DNA of 64,000 bases from Aquila chrysaetos chrysaetos (lineage: Eukaryota > Chordata > Aves > Accipitriformes > Accipitridae): positions 26,177,606 to 26,241,605 of the forward strand of contig NC_044012.1 in the NCBI RefSeq assembly GCF_900496995.4. The letters are read 5' to 3'. The translations under genes and the position numbers were made by a program. The notes beneath the pieces were generated by a model that was not told where the DNA came from, did no database searches, and was given only the letters and a program-made list of their open reading frames with translations. This document shows, one piece after another, positions 33,547 to 44,480 of the stretch (positions are counted from its first letter, which is position 1; every line of letters begins with the position of its first letter).

Positions 33547-36500
33547 GTGAGTGGGTGGGCGGCCGCTGCTGAGCCCTCGTCCCTCGGGAGCCTTGTGGCA
33601 GGGGGCTGGTGCAGGGTGGGCTACGGGCAGGGATGCCGACCCCATCCTGCCTTCTCCCTGCCTGCTGCTGGCTAATTGCAGCCCACCCCAACGCTGCCCC
33701 TCCATCCCTCTACACTCCCAGCTGGGCGCGAGATGATTTCTGGAATGCTGGTTTAGCGGTCCAGCCTTAATGAGAGGTTTCATAATGAGGCGGCAGCCAA
33801 GCGGCCACGGACCCCCTGACTCCATCCCCCCGTGAGGGTCCCCTCACCCCTAACGTGGCTTCTGCCTGGTGCTGCTGTCGCCCCACGGAGCCCTTTAACC
33901 CCCCGGGACCGTGTCAGATCTGACTGTGAAGCAGCTCCTTACGTAAAGCAGGAGCGAGGAATCCCCTTAATTCCCAGCGTGCTAATCCACACTTTTAATA
34001 ATTCCCATAAAACCTCCAATTCCTACAGAAAGCATCTAGTAGTACAGGCAGATTAGCGGCAGGGGGGTTATCTTCCTAATGATTAATTGGCTTCACGAGC
34101 AAGACAGGCTGTCGCCAGCCATTGGGCAGGAGGGCTGTGGTACAAGGTGCCAGCTCTGCCACACTGATGACAAATATCTGACCCAGCTAGATGGAAAATA
34201 GACTGTTAATGATGCTTTGGAGTTTTCCAGCTGCTTTCTTTGATCAAAATTATTTGATATCAGAGTGTAGTGGGGTGGGGGGTGTGTGTGATGAGAAAGA
34301 GCAAAATCTGGGCTGGCGGTGAATAAATACTGGGCTAAAATCAGCCCTGTAGCTGTTTTTTTGAGGGTCTGATGGAGACCCGAGTTGGACTAATCTGGGT
34401 GCCAAATGCATCATGATGCATCGAGCATCAACGTGTTTGTCCCCCTCCCTCGCCCACTGGATCCTGCCTTGGAGTTGTGGCTATGGAGAGTCGGGTTCCC
34501 GGAATCCTGTGGTAAACAGGATGAACCGGGAGGATGCCGGGGAGGCAAGGCGGCGGCTGGGCTCGGCAGAGGCCTGGAACCAGCCGGCTTTTCCCAGCCG
34601 TCATTTCCTCTAACCGCTCATACAATAGGGTGGGGGTGGCCAGCGGGGACCCCCCCACAGAGCCACAGCTGGCGGATGTACTGTGGGAGGGTGGAAAACG
34701 CCGGGAGGCGTGCAGGGAGGATGCCCATGCCGTGCCCATGCCGTTGCCTGCACGGTGCCCTAGGTGAGCAACCCCTGGTTTAAACGCGGTGGGCAGCGCC
34801 ACTGGGGAAGCACGGCTGACGGACAGATGGATGGCGGGCAGACGGGGCACACATGCACCTCCAGCCTTCGCATGGCTGTGGCGAGGGATGGGGGAAGAGC
34901 ATCTGCCCAACGTCCTCCATAAGGAACCTGATGAGCTTCTGCAGGACCCCCCCAGCTCCTTTTTCCTACTCAGGGTGCTGGCTGTCCCCTTCTGTCCCCC
35001 CCCAGACCCCAAACCTGGTATCTCAGGACTCCCAGCTTCCCCCTCACTATCCCACTGATCCCCCCATGCCACCCCACTCCCACGCACAGGCTCAGCATCC
35101 TCCCTTAAAGCTCAGCGAGAGCCACGCGTCGATGGTGCCCACGGCCGGGGCAGCTTCACAGGGCCCCGAAAACTTCACAGGCACCCAGGAAAGCGGTAGA
35201 AATCTGATCGGGCTTATGATTCGCCTGGAAGAACAGGAATCGAGCCTGGGATAAGCAGGATCAGCGCAACAAAAGCTCCAGTGACATGGAGCACTTCTTA
35301 TAAAGCAAAGCGAAGAGGCAGCTTGTAATGTGGGGCTGCTGGAGGGTTTTATACAAAGTAAACACTCGAATGTCTGTGTTTAATCTGCTTTAATATACAG
35401 GCACATCTGTTTCTGCCTCCTGTGGGCGGGGGGAGAGGAGGGGAGGCGGCAGGGGGCTGCACCGAGGCGATGCAGGACCCATCAACCCATTGTGGGGACC
35501 CATCCTAGCCAGGACAGGGGGAAAGCCGCTTGCCCCGACCTCGCCATTCCAACAGCTGGGCAACCCGGTCCCCATGTGGGACAAGGAGAGGGAGAAGGGG
35601 AGGCTGTTATCCCAGTGGCAGAGAAGCGTGGGGGGCTGCGGGGGCCGGGGCCGGCAGAGGAGACAGCTTGTAGGTAGGCGGGAGCTGCCAGGAGCGAGGG
35701 AGGTGGTGCCGAGCAGCTCCTGGCATGATTTTGCAGAGAGCTGTCGATGCTGCCAAAAAAAACCCCATGGTGGCAGCTCAGATGGAGGGGCTGAAACTTG
35801 CCCCTTGCTGAAACTTGCTGGGGAGCTGCCTGGGGTAGAGACAGCAAACTCCATCCCTGCAGGAATCACCCTGGTCCTGCATCTCGGAGGTGGCTCCATC
35901 CCTTCTGGGTCCAGCATCTCCACCATGCAGGGACCCCAGCAACCATCCCAGCTCTCCCCCATCACCTTAACCCTTGTTGATCTTTTGTAGGCATCTTGGC
36001 CGAGGTGCGTTTTAAGGCGGACAATGAGGTTTTGCAGATGCTGGCTGGGAACTCCTCCCAGACTCTGTTGGAGCGTTGCTCTGGTGAGAGCCCGGCTGCA
36101 GCCCCGGGGATGGCACCGTTCAGATGGGGCACCCGCATCTGAACCAGTAGATGCTTTATTTTTTTTTCGGCAACCAGTCTCCAAGCCCTGCATCCTTCCC
36201 TCCCTGCCAGAGTAGGAAGTGGCTCCGTCGGGATATGGGGTCTTTTGGGTGGGGACATCCCCGTCCCCAGCCCAGAAAGGGACCAGCCGGCGGAGAGACC
36301 AGGTGGCTGCGTCAGGGTGGGGAGATGCTGCTTCTTCCGCCTGAAAAGGGACACGTCCCCAGGGGTCCTTCTGTCCCTGTCTTTTCCCTGCTGTCCCCGT
36401 CTTGTCCCCACGCACCCGATGACTTTCTGCCTTGTCCGTAGAGCTCCTCTTCGGCCAAGCCAGGGCACAGCCCCAGCAGGTGAATGGTGTCCTGGGGGGG

Positions 36501-38775
36501 ACCGTGCTGCTCTCCCCGGCTCTGCCCCCCAACAAGACAGTGAAGGAGATCGAGTGGAGCTTTTCAGCTGGTGCTGGTGCCACCATTCAAGTGGCAGAGT
36601 TTGGCCCCGGCGGCTTTGAGCGCCCCGACCCCAAGGACCGGTTCAAGGACCGGCTGGAGATGTTCAACAAGACGGCGCTGAAGATCAGGGCCCTGGAGCG
36701 GGACGACAGCGGGGTCTACGGGGCTCGGATTAAACTGCAGCCGGCGCTGGTGGAGGATCAGTTCTTCAACCTCTCCATCTATGGTGAGCAGCTGCATGCT
36801 GGGGTTTTGGCAGAGGTGCTGGGGGCAAACCTAGAAAGCCCTGAGTGCGAGCACTAACACATTTACAGGTGGGGAAACTGAGGCACGGAGCAATGTTGGG
36901 GTTTACCAGGGTTAGGTTAGACCCTTGCCTTTGCACCCCAGTGCCTGCAGCCCCTCAAGCTCTGCAAAAGGCCAAATCCTGCCACCACAGGGGCCCCCGG
37001 GCTGGCTGTGCCATGCCCGGCTGGGGACAAGCATGATGGTGGGGATGAGCAGCGTGGAGAAATCCCTGCTGTCCCATGCTGATCCGTCCCCTCCATCGGA
37101 TGCAGAGTCGGTGCCAAGCCCCCGGACTCGCAGCCAGCTCCTGGCCAGCACCCTGGAGTGGTGCAACCTGACATTGCAGTGCCAGGGCGCCGGCAAAGGC
37201 GCCGTCAATGTCACCTGGAAGAAGGACAACGTCATCTGGGACCTGACCTCTGACCGCCACCAGCTCTCCCCGGATGGGACCACCCTACGGTTGGCCCTAC
37301 CACCCACTGCCGCCAATGTCACCTACGCCTGCACCGTCAGCAACCCTGCTGACCAGAAAGTCGTCCTCTTTGACCTGCAAGCCATCTGCCAAAGCGGAGG
37401 TGAGACCCTTGCCCCGGGGATGCACAGGTGTCCATCATCAGCTGGCTGGCTCGGCACGGGGAGGCGGGGGGGCTCAGCCCTTGATGGGGGGTTGGCACCG
37501 CTCTCTCTACCCACCCAGGGGGACAGACATCCTTCTCAAAGTCAGGGTACATCGTCCTGACCCTCATCCTGCTGGCGGTGAGCTTGGGGGGAGCCTTCTG
37601 GTGCTGGCGGATGAATAGTGAGAAGGCAGCAGACCCAGGCAAGTGAAGCCGCCCCCCTCCCCGAGAGCTGGCATGGCTTTGAGGGGCCTGGGGGAGTGTG
37701 TGTGGGGGTTCCTGGCCCCCCCTCATGCCCTGCTCCCCTGCAGCTGCCACCCCCACGGTGCCCGCCGAGGAGAGCCCCTCTGACCCCCAGTACACCGAGA
37801 TCGTGCGCCGGAGCCCCCCGGAAGGTAATGACCAGGTGAGGCCCCCGGGGGGCTGGGGGCTGCCGCCCAGGGAGGGCTGTGCTGGGGGGTCCCAGCCATG
37901 CTGAGGGGGTCCCAGCCAAACTGGGGTCCCAGCCATGCTGGGGTCCTGACAACTCCAGGAGTCCCAGTCAAGCCGGGAGTCATGGCAACACTGGGGGTCC
38001 CAGCCACATTGGGGGTCTTGGCTGACTGGGAGTCCTGGCCACGCTGGGGTCTTAACAACACTGGGGGTCCCAGCCACATTGGGGGTCTTGGCTGACTGGG
38101 AGTCCTGGCCACGCTGGGGTCTTAACAACACTGGGGGCCCCAGCCATGCCAGGGGGTCCTGGCCAAACTGGGGTCCCAGCCACACTGGGCTTATGACAAC
38201 ACTGGGGGTCCCAGCCACAGTTGAGTCCTGTTCAAACTGGGGGTCCTGCCAAACCGGGGGTCCTGGCCACACCAGGGTCTTGGCTACACCAGGGGTCCCA
38301 GTCACGCTGAGGTCATGGCATCATGGGGGCCCCAGCCACACTGGGGGTCCCAGTCACACTGGAGTCATGGCCACACTGGGGGTCATGGCCACACTGGGGG
38401 TCCCAGCCACACTGGGGGTCCCAGCAATGCCAGGGGTCCCATCAACACTGGGGGTCCCAGCCACACCGGCGTCCCAGCCACACCAGGGACCTGGTCACAC
38501 TGGGGGTCCTGACCACAGCAGTGTCCTGGCCCCACGGGACACCCATGGGTGCAGGCTGAACTCCGTGCCAGGGCAGAGCAACCGGCAGGCCCTCCCCAGG
38601 GCTGGGGAGGGGATTGGGGCTGGCGGGTCCCTCAGCAGCCCCCCAATTTCTGCCGCAGGGCCTCAGTCACCCCGAAAATAACCAGGAGCAGAGCCCGCCA
38701 CAGAAAGCACTGGTCACCACCGTCTACGAGCAGATCCGCCGGGCGCCAGAGGACACAGCCGAAGAAGTGACATAG
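33474..38775 (+). CDS. SLAM-family (CD2/CD150-type) receptor, copy B, intact
   Basis: Exons 33474-33546, 36442-36783, 37106-37399, 37519-37638, 37744-37835 and 38659-38775 join in phase to give 345 residues. Order: signal peptide (1 to about 25), IgV lacking the usual disulfide (about 31-138), IgC2 with four cysteines in the SLAM pattern (139-236), membrane helix (about 247-266) and a tail. The tail has QYTEIV at Tyr293 (ITIM/ITSM-like, Pro at -2) and TVYEQI at Tyr330, a good ITSM (TxYxxI). In SLAM receptors the ITSM binds SAP or EAT-2 after phosphorylation, and the IgV domain mediates self-binding between leukocytes. I cannot assign a particular SLAMF member. Intron 4 appears to use a GC donor. 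The poly(A) signal is at 39784. Confidence 0.85.
33547..36441 (+). other. Copy B intron 1
   Basis: A 2.9 kb intron between the signal and IgV exons. It contains a low-GC block at about 33940-34350 with TAATGATTAATTGGC and GATCAAAATTATTTGATATC strings that could be regulatory. No extra exon was recognised. Confidence 0.5.
36442..36783 (+). CDS. Copy B: IgV exon
   Basis: Acceptor GTCCGTAG; encodes ELLFGQARAQPQQVNGVLGG, EIEWSFSAGAGATIQVAEF, LEMFNKTALKIRALERDD and SGVYGARIKLQP. There are three N-glycosylation sequons (NKT twice, NLS). DDSGVYG gives the DxGxY core of an Ig fold. It ends SIY plus one base before GTGAGC. Confidence 0.88.
37106..37399 (+). CDS. Copy B: IgC2 exon
   Basis: Acceptor GATGCAG; encodes ESVPSPRTRSQLLASTLEWC, NLTLQCQG, VNVTWKKDNVIWDLTSD, NVTYACTVSNPAD and LQAICQSG. 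The two cysteine pairs (EWC with AIC, LQC with YAC) are the SLAM/CD2 C2 pattern. It ends after one base of a Gly codon before GTGAGA. Confidence 0.87.
37519..37638 (+). CDS. Copy B: membrane exon, GC donor
   Basis: Acceptor CACCCAG; encodes GQTSFSKSG, then YIVLTLILLAVSLGGAFWCW and RMNSEKAADP. I place the end at CCAG before GCAAGT because copy C ends its membrane exon at the matching codon (KKAAEGG) with a normal GT. An upstream GT (AATA then GTGAGA, at 37618) would also keep the frame and shorten the tail by 7 residues. Confidence 0.75.
37744..37835 (+). CDS. Copy B: first tail exon
   Basis: Acceptor CCTGCAG; encodes AATPTVPAEESPSDPQYTEI, then VRRSPPEGNDQ. Copy C has the matching PFYAKIQRRTPPPETHEW. 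A second donor, GAAG then GTAATG, lies 12 bases upstream of the one chosen. Confidence 0.8.
37885..38525 (+). repeat. 18-base minisatellite in copy B intron 5
   Basis: About 35 copies of an 18-base unit, CTGGGGGTCCCAGCCACA, with many variants. Within it a 70-base block is duplicated in tandem without a mismatch (37991-38060 and 38061-38130). It fills most of the 0.82 kb intron between the two tail exons. Confidence 0.92.
38659..38775 (+). CDS. Copy B: last coding exon with ITSM
   Basis: Acceptor GCCGCAG; encodes GLSHPENNQEQSPPQKALV, then TTVYEQIRRAPEDTAEEVT and TAG. TVYEQI fits the immunoreceptor tyrosine-based switch motif that binds SAP-type SH2 domains. Confidence 0.83.
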   Translation, partial: GLSHPENNQEQSPPQKALVTTVYEQIRRAPEDTAEEVT

Positions 38776-39190
38776 GCCCTCAGGTGCGGGGGGGCTGCCC
38801 CCAAAAAAAGACTGATGCCGGGTTGCGGGGGGTGTCTGTATGTGGGGACCCCCTGAACCTCCATCACTGCACACTGCGGAGGCTGAAGGGGCTCCTCTCT
38901 CCCACAGGCACCCGCAGAGCCGGAGCATCGGGATTTCCCGGAAGGGCTGTAAAGTGCGTTGTGTGCCAAATCCGAACCCTTCAGCCCCCCTTTTGGCTCC
39001 AGGGATGGGAGACACCATCTCGGGGCCATAACCGGCCGGATACTTTCCCCCCCACCTCCGGTTTCTCTCCAATCTCCTTGTCTGATGCCCTTCGAGACTG
39101 TTTTGGGGAGCAGGATCCCGGACCAAGGCAGAGACAAGTGGCAGCGAAGATGGGGGACCCTCTGTGGTCCCCAGTTACCCCGGGATGGGG

Positions 39191-39210
39191 ACACACACAC
39201 ACACACACAC
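39191..39210 (+). repeat. (AC)10 microsatellite
   Basis: Ten perfect AC dinucleotides in the copy B 3' untranslated region. Confidence 0.95.
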
Positions 39211-39783
39211 CGGGGTTCACCTCCCACGTGCCGCCACTGCCGGGCTTGGCCGGGGCTGGGGGCATTGGGGAGGGCAGGGGCACATCCTGGTGCCAGCCAG
39301 GCCATGCTGCTTCAGCACGGCACTGCACGTCCAGGATGAGACCCCCTTGGGCACACTGACAACCCCCAACCCATCCCACTCCCACCCATTCCCAGGCCTC
39401 CCCCCCACCTCCAGCTCCCCCCCAGGGCCTCACAGGGACCCTCTGTCGGGAGATGCCCACGCAGGGTGGACCTGCCCACCCGCTTCGCTGCTGCCACAGA
39501 GACACGGGGAGGGGGGACACTGGGGTGTCCCCCCAGCCCCATCCCATGCAGCTTCCACTGGAGTGGAGCTGGGTGGCATCTCCAGGGCCATGGAGGGATG
39601 CAGAAGGGACTGTCGCCCAAGCAGACCCACTGAGAAGCACCCCCCCCTTCCCTACTCCCCGAGCTGTTGCCTATGTAGCCGGTATTGTGACGATGGAGGG
39701 GGTGTCCCACTGCCTGTGTGTCCAGCATCTACTGTCACGGGGCCCCTCGCTCGGCCAGACCTCCCACCGTTGTAAAAACAGCA

Positions 39784-39789
39784 AATAAA
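39784..39789 (+). terminator. Poly(A) signal of SLAM-type copy B
   Basis: AATAAA in GCAAATAAATGTTGGTGAG, with a T/G-rich element directly after it. It is the first good signal after the copy B stop codon. Confidence 0.75.
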
Positions 39790-39827
39790 TGTTGGTGAGA
39801 TCACAGGGGAGAGCTGGCAGAGCGGGC

Positions 39828-39945
39828 ACGCGTGGGCATGCGTGGGCATGCAAGTACATGTGTGTGCATGCATGTGCGTGTGTGTGCATGCATATACCTG
39901 TGTGTGCATGCATATACGTGTGCACACGTACACCTCTTTGTGCAT
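39828..39945 (+). repeat. GTGTGCATGCATATAC short tandem repeat
   Basis: Imperfect copies of a 16-22 base unit made of GTGTGTGCATGCATATAC and related strings, alternating purine and pyrimidine throughout. It lies just downstream of the copy B poly(A) site. Confidence 0.75.
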
Positions 39946-40957
39946 CCGCACGTGGACCCGTTGCAGTAAAAACATCCCGGGGCCGTGCAAACTGCCCAGG
40001 TTTGGGGCTGCACCCCAAGAAACCCCAGCCCGGCCCCCTGTGTGCAGGGGAGGGACACAGCTGCCTCTCTCTTCCCTTTTTGGAAAGGCAGCAGCGGCAT
40101 GACCTCTGCTTGTGGTCTGTGTGCTGCCTGGGGCCAGCCCGGCCCCCCACATCCCTCCCTGAAACCCAGGGGGCTCTCGCAGCCTGACCCTCCATCACAG
40201 CTGGGAGTCCCAAGGGGTGACAACCGCCATGGGGACAGGGCAGGGCTGTCCCCAGAGACCTGCTCCTATTTTACCTGTCTTCTGCTGCTGCTGTGGGGGG
40301 TTTGGTGCAGCAAAAGCTTCTCAAGCAAAGACTTTGCTGCTGGTGGTGAGAAACTGGCCAAGCCCCCAGCAAGAAGTGCAGCATCAGGGCAGGGGAACAG
40401 GACATCCTGGGTGATGGGGATGGAACATCCTGGACACTGGGAACCCAACCAGGACATTTCCAAGCCAACAGGGACCCTCTCCCCTCAATTTAAAGCCAGG
40501 GAAACCCTCCTTGGGAAGAGCAGCCACCCCAGCTTGGCCCCATGGTGGGAACAAGGACTCATCCTTATCCCAGGTGTGCTCAGCTCCATACAGGCAGCCA
40601 GCCCAGCTGGTATTATTTACCCAACAGCAGGCAGGAGAAGATAGCATCCGGCTCCTTCCTTTATTTATTACACCTGGTTCCCAGGGGGAAATCAAGGGCT
40701 GGGCAGTGGGGATCAGCTTGGGGGTTTTGGGGACCAGCAAAAAACCCTTGGTGCAGCTGGAGGGAGAGATCCCACTGACCCCAACCCATGGCTGGGCTGT
40801 GCTGGCTGTGGCTTGGTGATGTCCCCATGGTGTCCTTGTGTCACCACTCCTCTGGGAAGGTGCGTTACCATACGTGGGTAGATTTGCATGTTCACTCCCT
40901 CCAAGCTGGTACATCGAGCTGAGATCAAGGCTTTGAGCTCGCAGCAGTGTTGGAGCA

Positions 40958-41027
40958 ATGGGGATGTCGCTCGGCTGCCCATGTCCCCGTGTCCCCTGGC
41001 TGCTGGTGCTGCTCCTCGTGGTGGCAG
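40958..41027 (+). CDS. Copy C: signal-peptide exon
   Basis: The ATG in GAGCAATGG starts MGMSLGCPCPRVPWLLVLLL and VVA, a strong signal peptide. It ends after one base of a Gly codon before GTAGGA, giving the same phase as copies A and B. Confidence 0.75.
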
Positions 41028-42825
41028 GTAGGAGTGAGGGGAGGGCAGCAACTGTGCTGGGAGGGGACCATGGCTGTTCCGATGCTTGTGACCCCCATTT
41101 TTTAGGGAGCGGGTGGCGGTGGGAGAGAGCTGGGGGGCGTGGCTTTGGGTCCCAGTTGCAAAATGAACCCTAGCCCTGGGAGTTCAGAAAATACATGAAA
41201 TATTAAGGGCAAGAACAGGAATTTCCCTCTGCGAAGGAGCCGGGAATGATGTATCAGGGCACTGGTGGTTCCTTGCCAGGGTGAGCTGGGGCAAGCTGGG
41301 GCTGCTTGCTTGCAGCTGATGGGGGGAAATGATGTGGGGCATTGCTCAGCCTCCCCTCCTCACTTTATTGCTGGCATAAATCAATCCTCGAGAGGTTTAC
41401 GGACCCCAGGGCCAGCACCTGGGGCTGTTTCCTCCTTCTTCTGCTCTGTGGCTGCTGCTTGGACACCCTCGGCCCAGCCAACCCGCCACAGGAAAAAGGA
41501 AAATTAATTTTGGCGAGTTACGGAGGAAGGCAAGGAGGGGCAGTCTCCCCTCTTTGTTTGCCTGTGTGTTTCCGTGAGGAGGAAGAGGGACGCCAAAGGG
41601 TGGCTTGGCCCTGGGCTGCTCCGGCTGTGCTGCAGCATTACTGCTACATACCCACCTCTTCGGGGTTTGGGGGCGGGGGGGGGGGCGGCTGTATCCTGCA
41701 GCTGTCGGGTGCACCTGGAAAACGCTCGATGGGTGCAATGAGTGGGCAGGGGTTGGGTGCTGCCCAGCATTTAACCACCACCTAGCTGGGTGCCCCCAGG
41801 GACGGCTGGGACACGGCAGTGCCATGGTCTTGCTCCCCACCACCGCACACAGCCGCTGAACTGAGCGCAGCATCCCGCCAGCACCTGACGTGGTGGTACC
41901 CAAATGAATCCCCCCACTCCGCTCCCAGGGGAGCGCATGCCCTGAACTGGGGGGTGGGGGTGTCCACGGCCATGCTCGCATGATGGTGTGATGAACCCCC
42001 CAACGCTGCGCTGGTGCGTGCATTTTGCAGCTATGCTGGCTGTGTGGTGCCCTTCACCTCGCCTTCCTCTCTGAAAACCAAAGCAGTGGAGGGAGACGTC
42101 AAAGCCGGCCCCAAAGCACGCAAGAGGTGAGTAACTGGCAAGTTGGGGTGCAGAATGAGCCCTGCGATGTGTGGACATGGTTGGCTGGCTGTCTTTCCCC
42201 TGTCCGGGGGTGGCTGCATCGACATCTCACAGCATTCAACGTCTTGGAGTTGCATCGCCCAGCGTGGGTAGCTCTGCTGCTGGGAGCATCTCACTGTCAC
42301 CCCAGGAATAGAGGGGCTGCGCCCCCCCAAAAGCTCAGCGCTGAGCTGTCCCACAGCCCTGGACGGAGGGTCCCTGTCCCCACTGGGACCCATGGGCACG
42401 TTTCCCAAAGGTTTAACCTGAAATGCGCCCTGTTTTGAGCCCTGCTTGGGTGCAGGCATGGTGGGGAGAGCATCCCTGTCCTCTCCGTGAAGCCCTGGCT
42501 GGTCCCTATCATGGGGATGACCCATGCACAGTGTGGGGTGACACTGGGACAACACAAGATGATACTGGGAAGGCACCATGAGCGCCCAGCATCCCCCCTG
42601 GCCCCGGGGGATGCCCAGCCCCGTGCGTGGTACCCAGCCACCAGGGATGCTGGCAGGAGAGGTGATGGGTGTAGGATTAAATGAATCATCTCAGGCAGGC
42701 ACTGCACTCTCATGACTAAGGCACCAGTGGGCAGGTGCCCACAGGTACCTCAGGTGGGGGCTGTGGGCAGGAACAGGGGGTCTGCTGGGGGTCCCCATCC
42801 TCCACACTATCCCTGTCCTGGCCAG

Positions 42826-43156
42826 GTGCTGCGGCTGCCCAGCCCTGGCACGTGAACGGCGTCCTGGGAGGGGTCTATGCTGCTCTCCCCGGCTCTGCCC
42901 CCCAACAAGACAGTGAAGGAGATCGAGTGGAACTTTTCAGTCGGTGCCGGTGCCACCATTCAAGTGGAAGAGTTTGGCCCCAGTGCCTTCAAGCGCCCTG
43001 ACCCCAAGGACCGGTTCAAGGACCGGCTGGAGATGTTCAACAAGACAGCGCTGAAGATCGGGGCCCTGGAGTGGGACAACAGTGGGGTCTACGGGGCTTG
43101 GATTAAACTGCACCCAGCAGTGGTGGAGAATCAGTCCTTCAACCTCTCCGTCTACA
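42826..43156 (+). pseudogene. Copy C: IgV exon with a one-base insertion
   Basis: Acceptor CTGGCCAG. The first part reads GAAAAQPWHVNGVLGG. After an extra base the IgV domain continues in another frame as LLSPALPPNKTVKEIEWNFS, then LEMFNKTALKIGALEWDN and SGVYGAWIKLHP. It ends SVY plus one base before GTGAGC. Confidence 0.75.
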
Positions 43157-43474
43157 GTGAGCGGCTGCAAAGCAGCAGGTGGTAGAGTTGGGTTTACAGC
43201 CCCAGCGGGACCAGCCTGCGGGAGAGGCAATAAAACCCTTCTACGCCCGGAGTTATCAGCGCCCAGGAAAGGGGAAGAGAAATTGCTCTTGCTGCTGAGC
43301 ATCTGTCATGGGAATTTTCCTGGGTTTATGACTAACCACAATCCACCCCCACCTGCACTTCCCCTTCCCGCACCCCCTTGCTGCCCCTCCGGCCCAGCTT
43401 GCTCTCCCTGGGGGATCAAGGGTGTCCCTGGGCAGGCTGGGTTCCATGACAGGTTTTGTTTACACCTTAAACAG

Positions 43475-43756
43475 GGCCGGTGCCAGTGCCGGGGATCCAG
43501 CACCGGCTGCTCCCCCTCACCACCCAAGGGTTCAATGTCACCCTGCGGTGCTGGGTGCCGGCCAGCAGCAATGCTGAAGCCATCTGGCAGCTCAGTAGCT
43601 CCCCCAGGACGCCGTGGGGACAGCTCTGTGAAGACAGCCAGACGCTGTGCCTGGCCGTGCCTGCCAGCACCTTCAGCTCCAGCTACACCTGCGTGGCCCA
43701 AAATCCCATCCAGGAGAAGAACACCTCCATCCGCCTGGACGCCCTGTGCCAGCAGG
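43475..43756 (+). CDS. Copy C: IgC2 exon
   Basis: Acceptor TAAACAG; encodes PVPVPGIQHRLLPLTTQGF, NVTLRCWVPASSNAEAIWQL, ASTFSSSYTCVAQNP and TSIRLDALCQQ. The frame is clean and the cysteines resemble the SLAM C2 pattern, with an extra CEDSQTLC pair. Similarity to copy B is low, far below that of the IgV exons. Confidence 0.72.
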
Positions 43757-43835
43757 GTAAGCACCCACCCCACCCCCCCGGCACCCACTGCCACCCAACC
43801 AGTGGGGTCCTGGCACCCACCACGGCTTGTCGCAG

Positions 43836-43958
43836 CAGGGACGCCTGACTGGTGGAGGTGGCATATGTGCCTGGGGCTGCTGGCCGTGGGCGTGGGAGCC
43901 CTGCTCAGCGTCGACTGGCTGCGGAGGAAGAAGAGGAGAAAGAAAGCAGCCGAGGGAG
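43836..43958 (+). CDS. Copy C: membrane exon
   Basis: Encodes GTPDWWRWHM, then CLGLLAVGVGALLSVDWL and RRKKRRKKAAEG. This is one helix with a strongly basic inner flank. A second acceptor three bases downstream (CGCAGCAG) is equally possible. The donor is GTGGGT. Confidence 0.68.
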
Positions 43959-44155
43959 GTGGGTGCTGCTGGGTCAAGGCTATGTCCTCGCAGCCAGGAT
44001 TGCTTGGCAAACAGAGCTGGGAAAGAGGGAACCGGCTTTTTTCCTTTGCTGTGGCTCTGCCTGCCTGCCCCTGCCTGGACCAGGATGGCTCCATCACCTC
44101 CTTCCCCGCATCCCAGCTCCCCTCGGCTCACTCCCACCTGCTCCTCTCTCCACAG

Positions 44156-44250
44156 CCGCCCTCGCCTCCCCCTCGAGCGAGGATGCTCTGCCGGAGCCAT
44201 TTTATGCCAAGATCCAAAGGAGAACCCCCCCCCCAGAGACGCATGAGTGG
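44156..44250 (+). CDS. Copy C: tail exon with a tyrosine motif
   Basis: Acceptor TCCACAG; encodes ALASPSSEDALPEPFYAKIQ, then RRTPPPETHEW. PFYAKI aligns with PQYTEI of copy B. The exon ends at a whole codon before GTGAGG. Confidence 0.68.
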
Positions 44251-44363
44251 GTGAGGCTGGGGGGCCGGAGCCAAATTTGGCTCCTGGCCAGTTGCACAGT
44301 GATGCTGGGGCCGAATTTGGCTCATGCTGGGGCCAGGCTCCAGCTTTCAGCCCTTCTCTCCAG

Positions 44364-44480
44364 GTTGAGGGTCCCTCCATGTCCCTGAAGTCCCCTGAGC
44401 TGGGGGCTGCAGCCCCCTTCCTCAAGCCCCATCCCCCTGGAAGCGGCTCCTGGGGTGGACGGGGAGGTGCTGCGAGGTGA
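44364..44480 (+). CDS. Copy C: possible last exon
   Basis: Acceptor TCTCCAG in the right phase; encodes VEGPSMSLKSPELGAAAPFL and a Gly/Ala-rich end to a TGA at 44478-44480. It has no tyrosine and no likeness to the ITSM exon of copy B. A TTIYS followed by TAG lies farther on at about 44628-44644 in another frame. Confidence 0.35.
   Translation, partial: VEGPSMSLKSPELGAAAPFLKPHPPGSGSWGGRGGAAR

Larger units (their letters stand above)
38776..39805 (+). other. Copy B 3' untranslated region
   Basis: Runs from the stop to shortly after the AATAAA at 39784-39789. It contains an (AC)10 microsatellite at 39191-39210. A clear T/G-rich region with TGTGTGC repeats follows the hexamer from about 39840. 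Confidence 0.65.

Noticed and set aside
35390-36586. 398-codon open frame on the - strand
   Set aside because: It lies antisense to copy B intron 1 and the IgV exon, has the composition of GC-rich noise and no recognisable domain.
37885-38525. Regular repeats that look like a CRISPR array
   Set aside because: The units are contiguous without unique spacers and lie inside an intron of a vertebrate gene.
42735-43001. 88-codon frame through the copy C IgV exon as a separate small gene
   Set aside because: Its second half is the out-of-frame reading of the IgV domain after the one-base insertion, not an independent protein.
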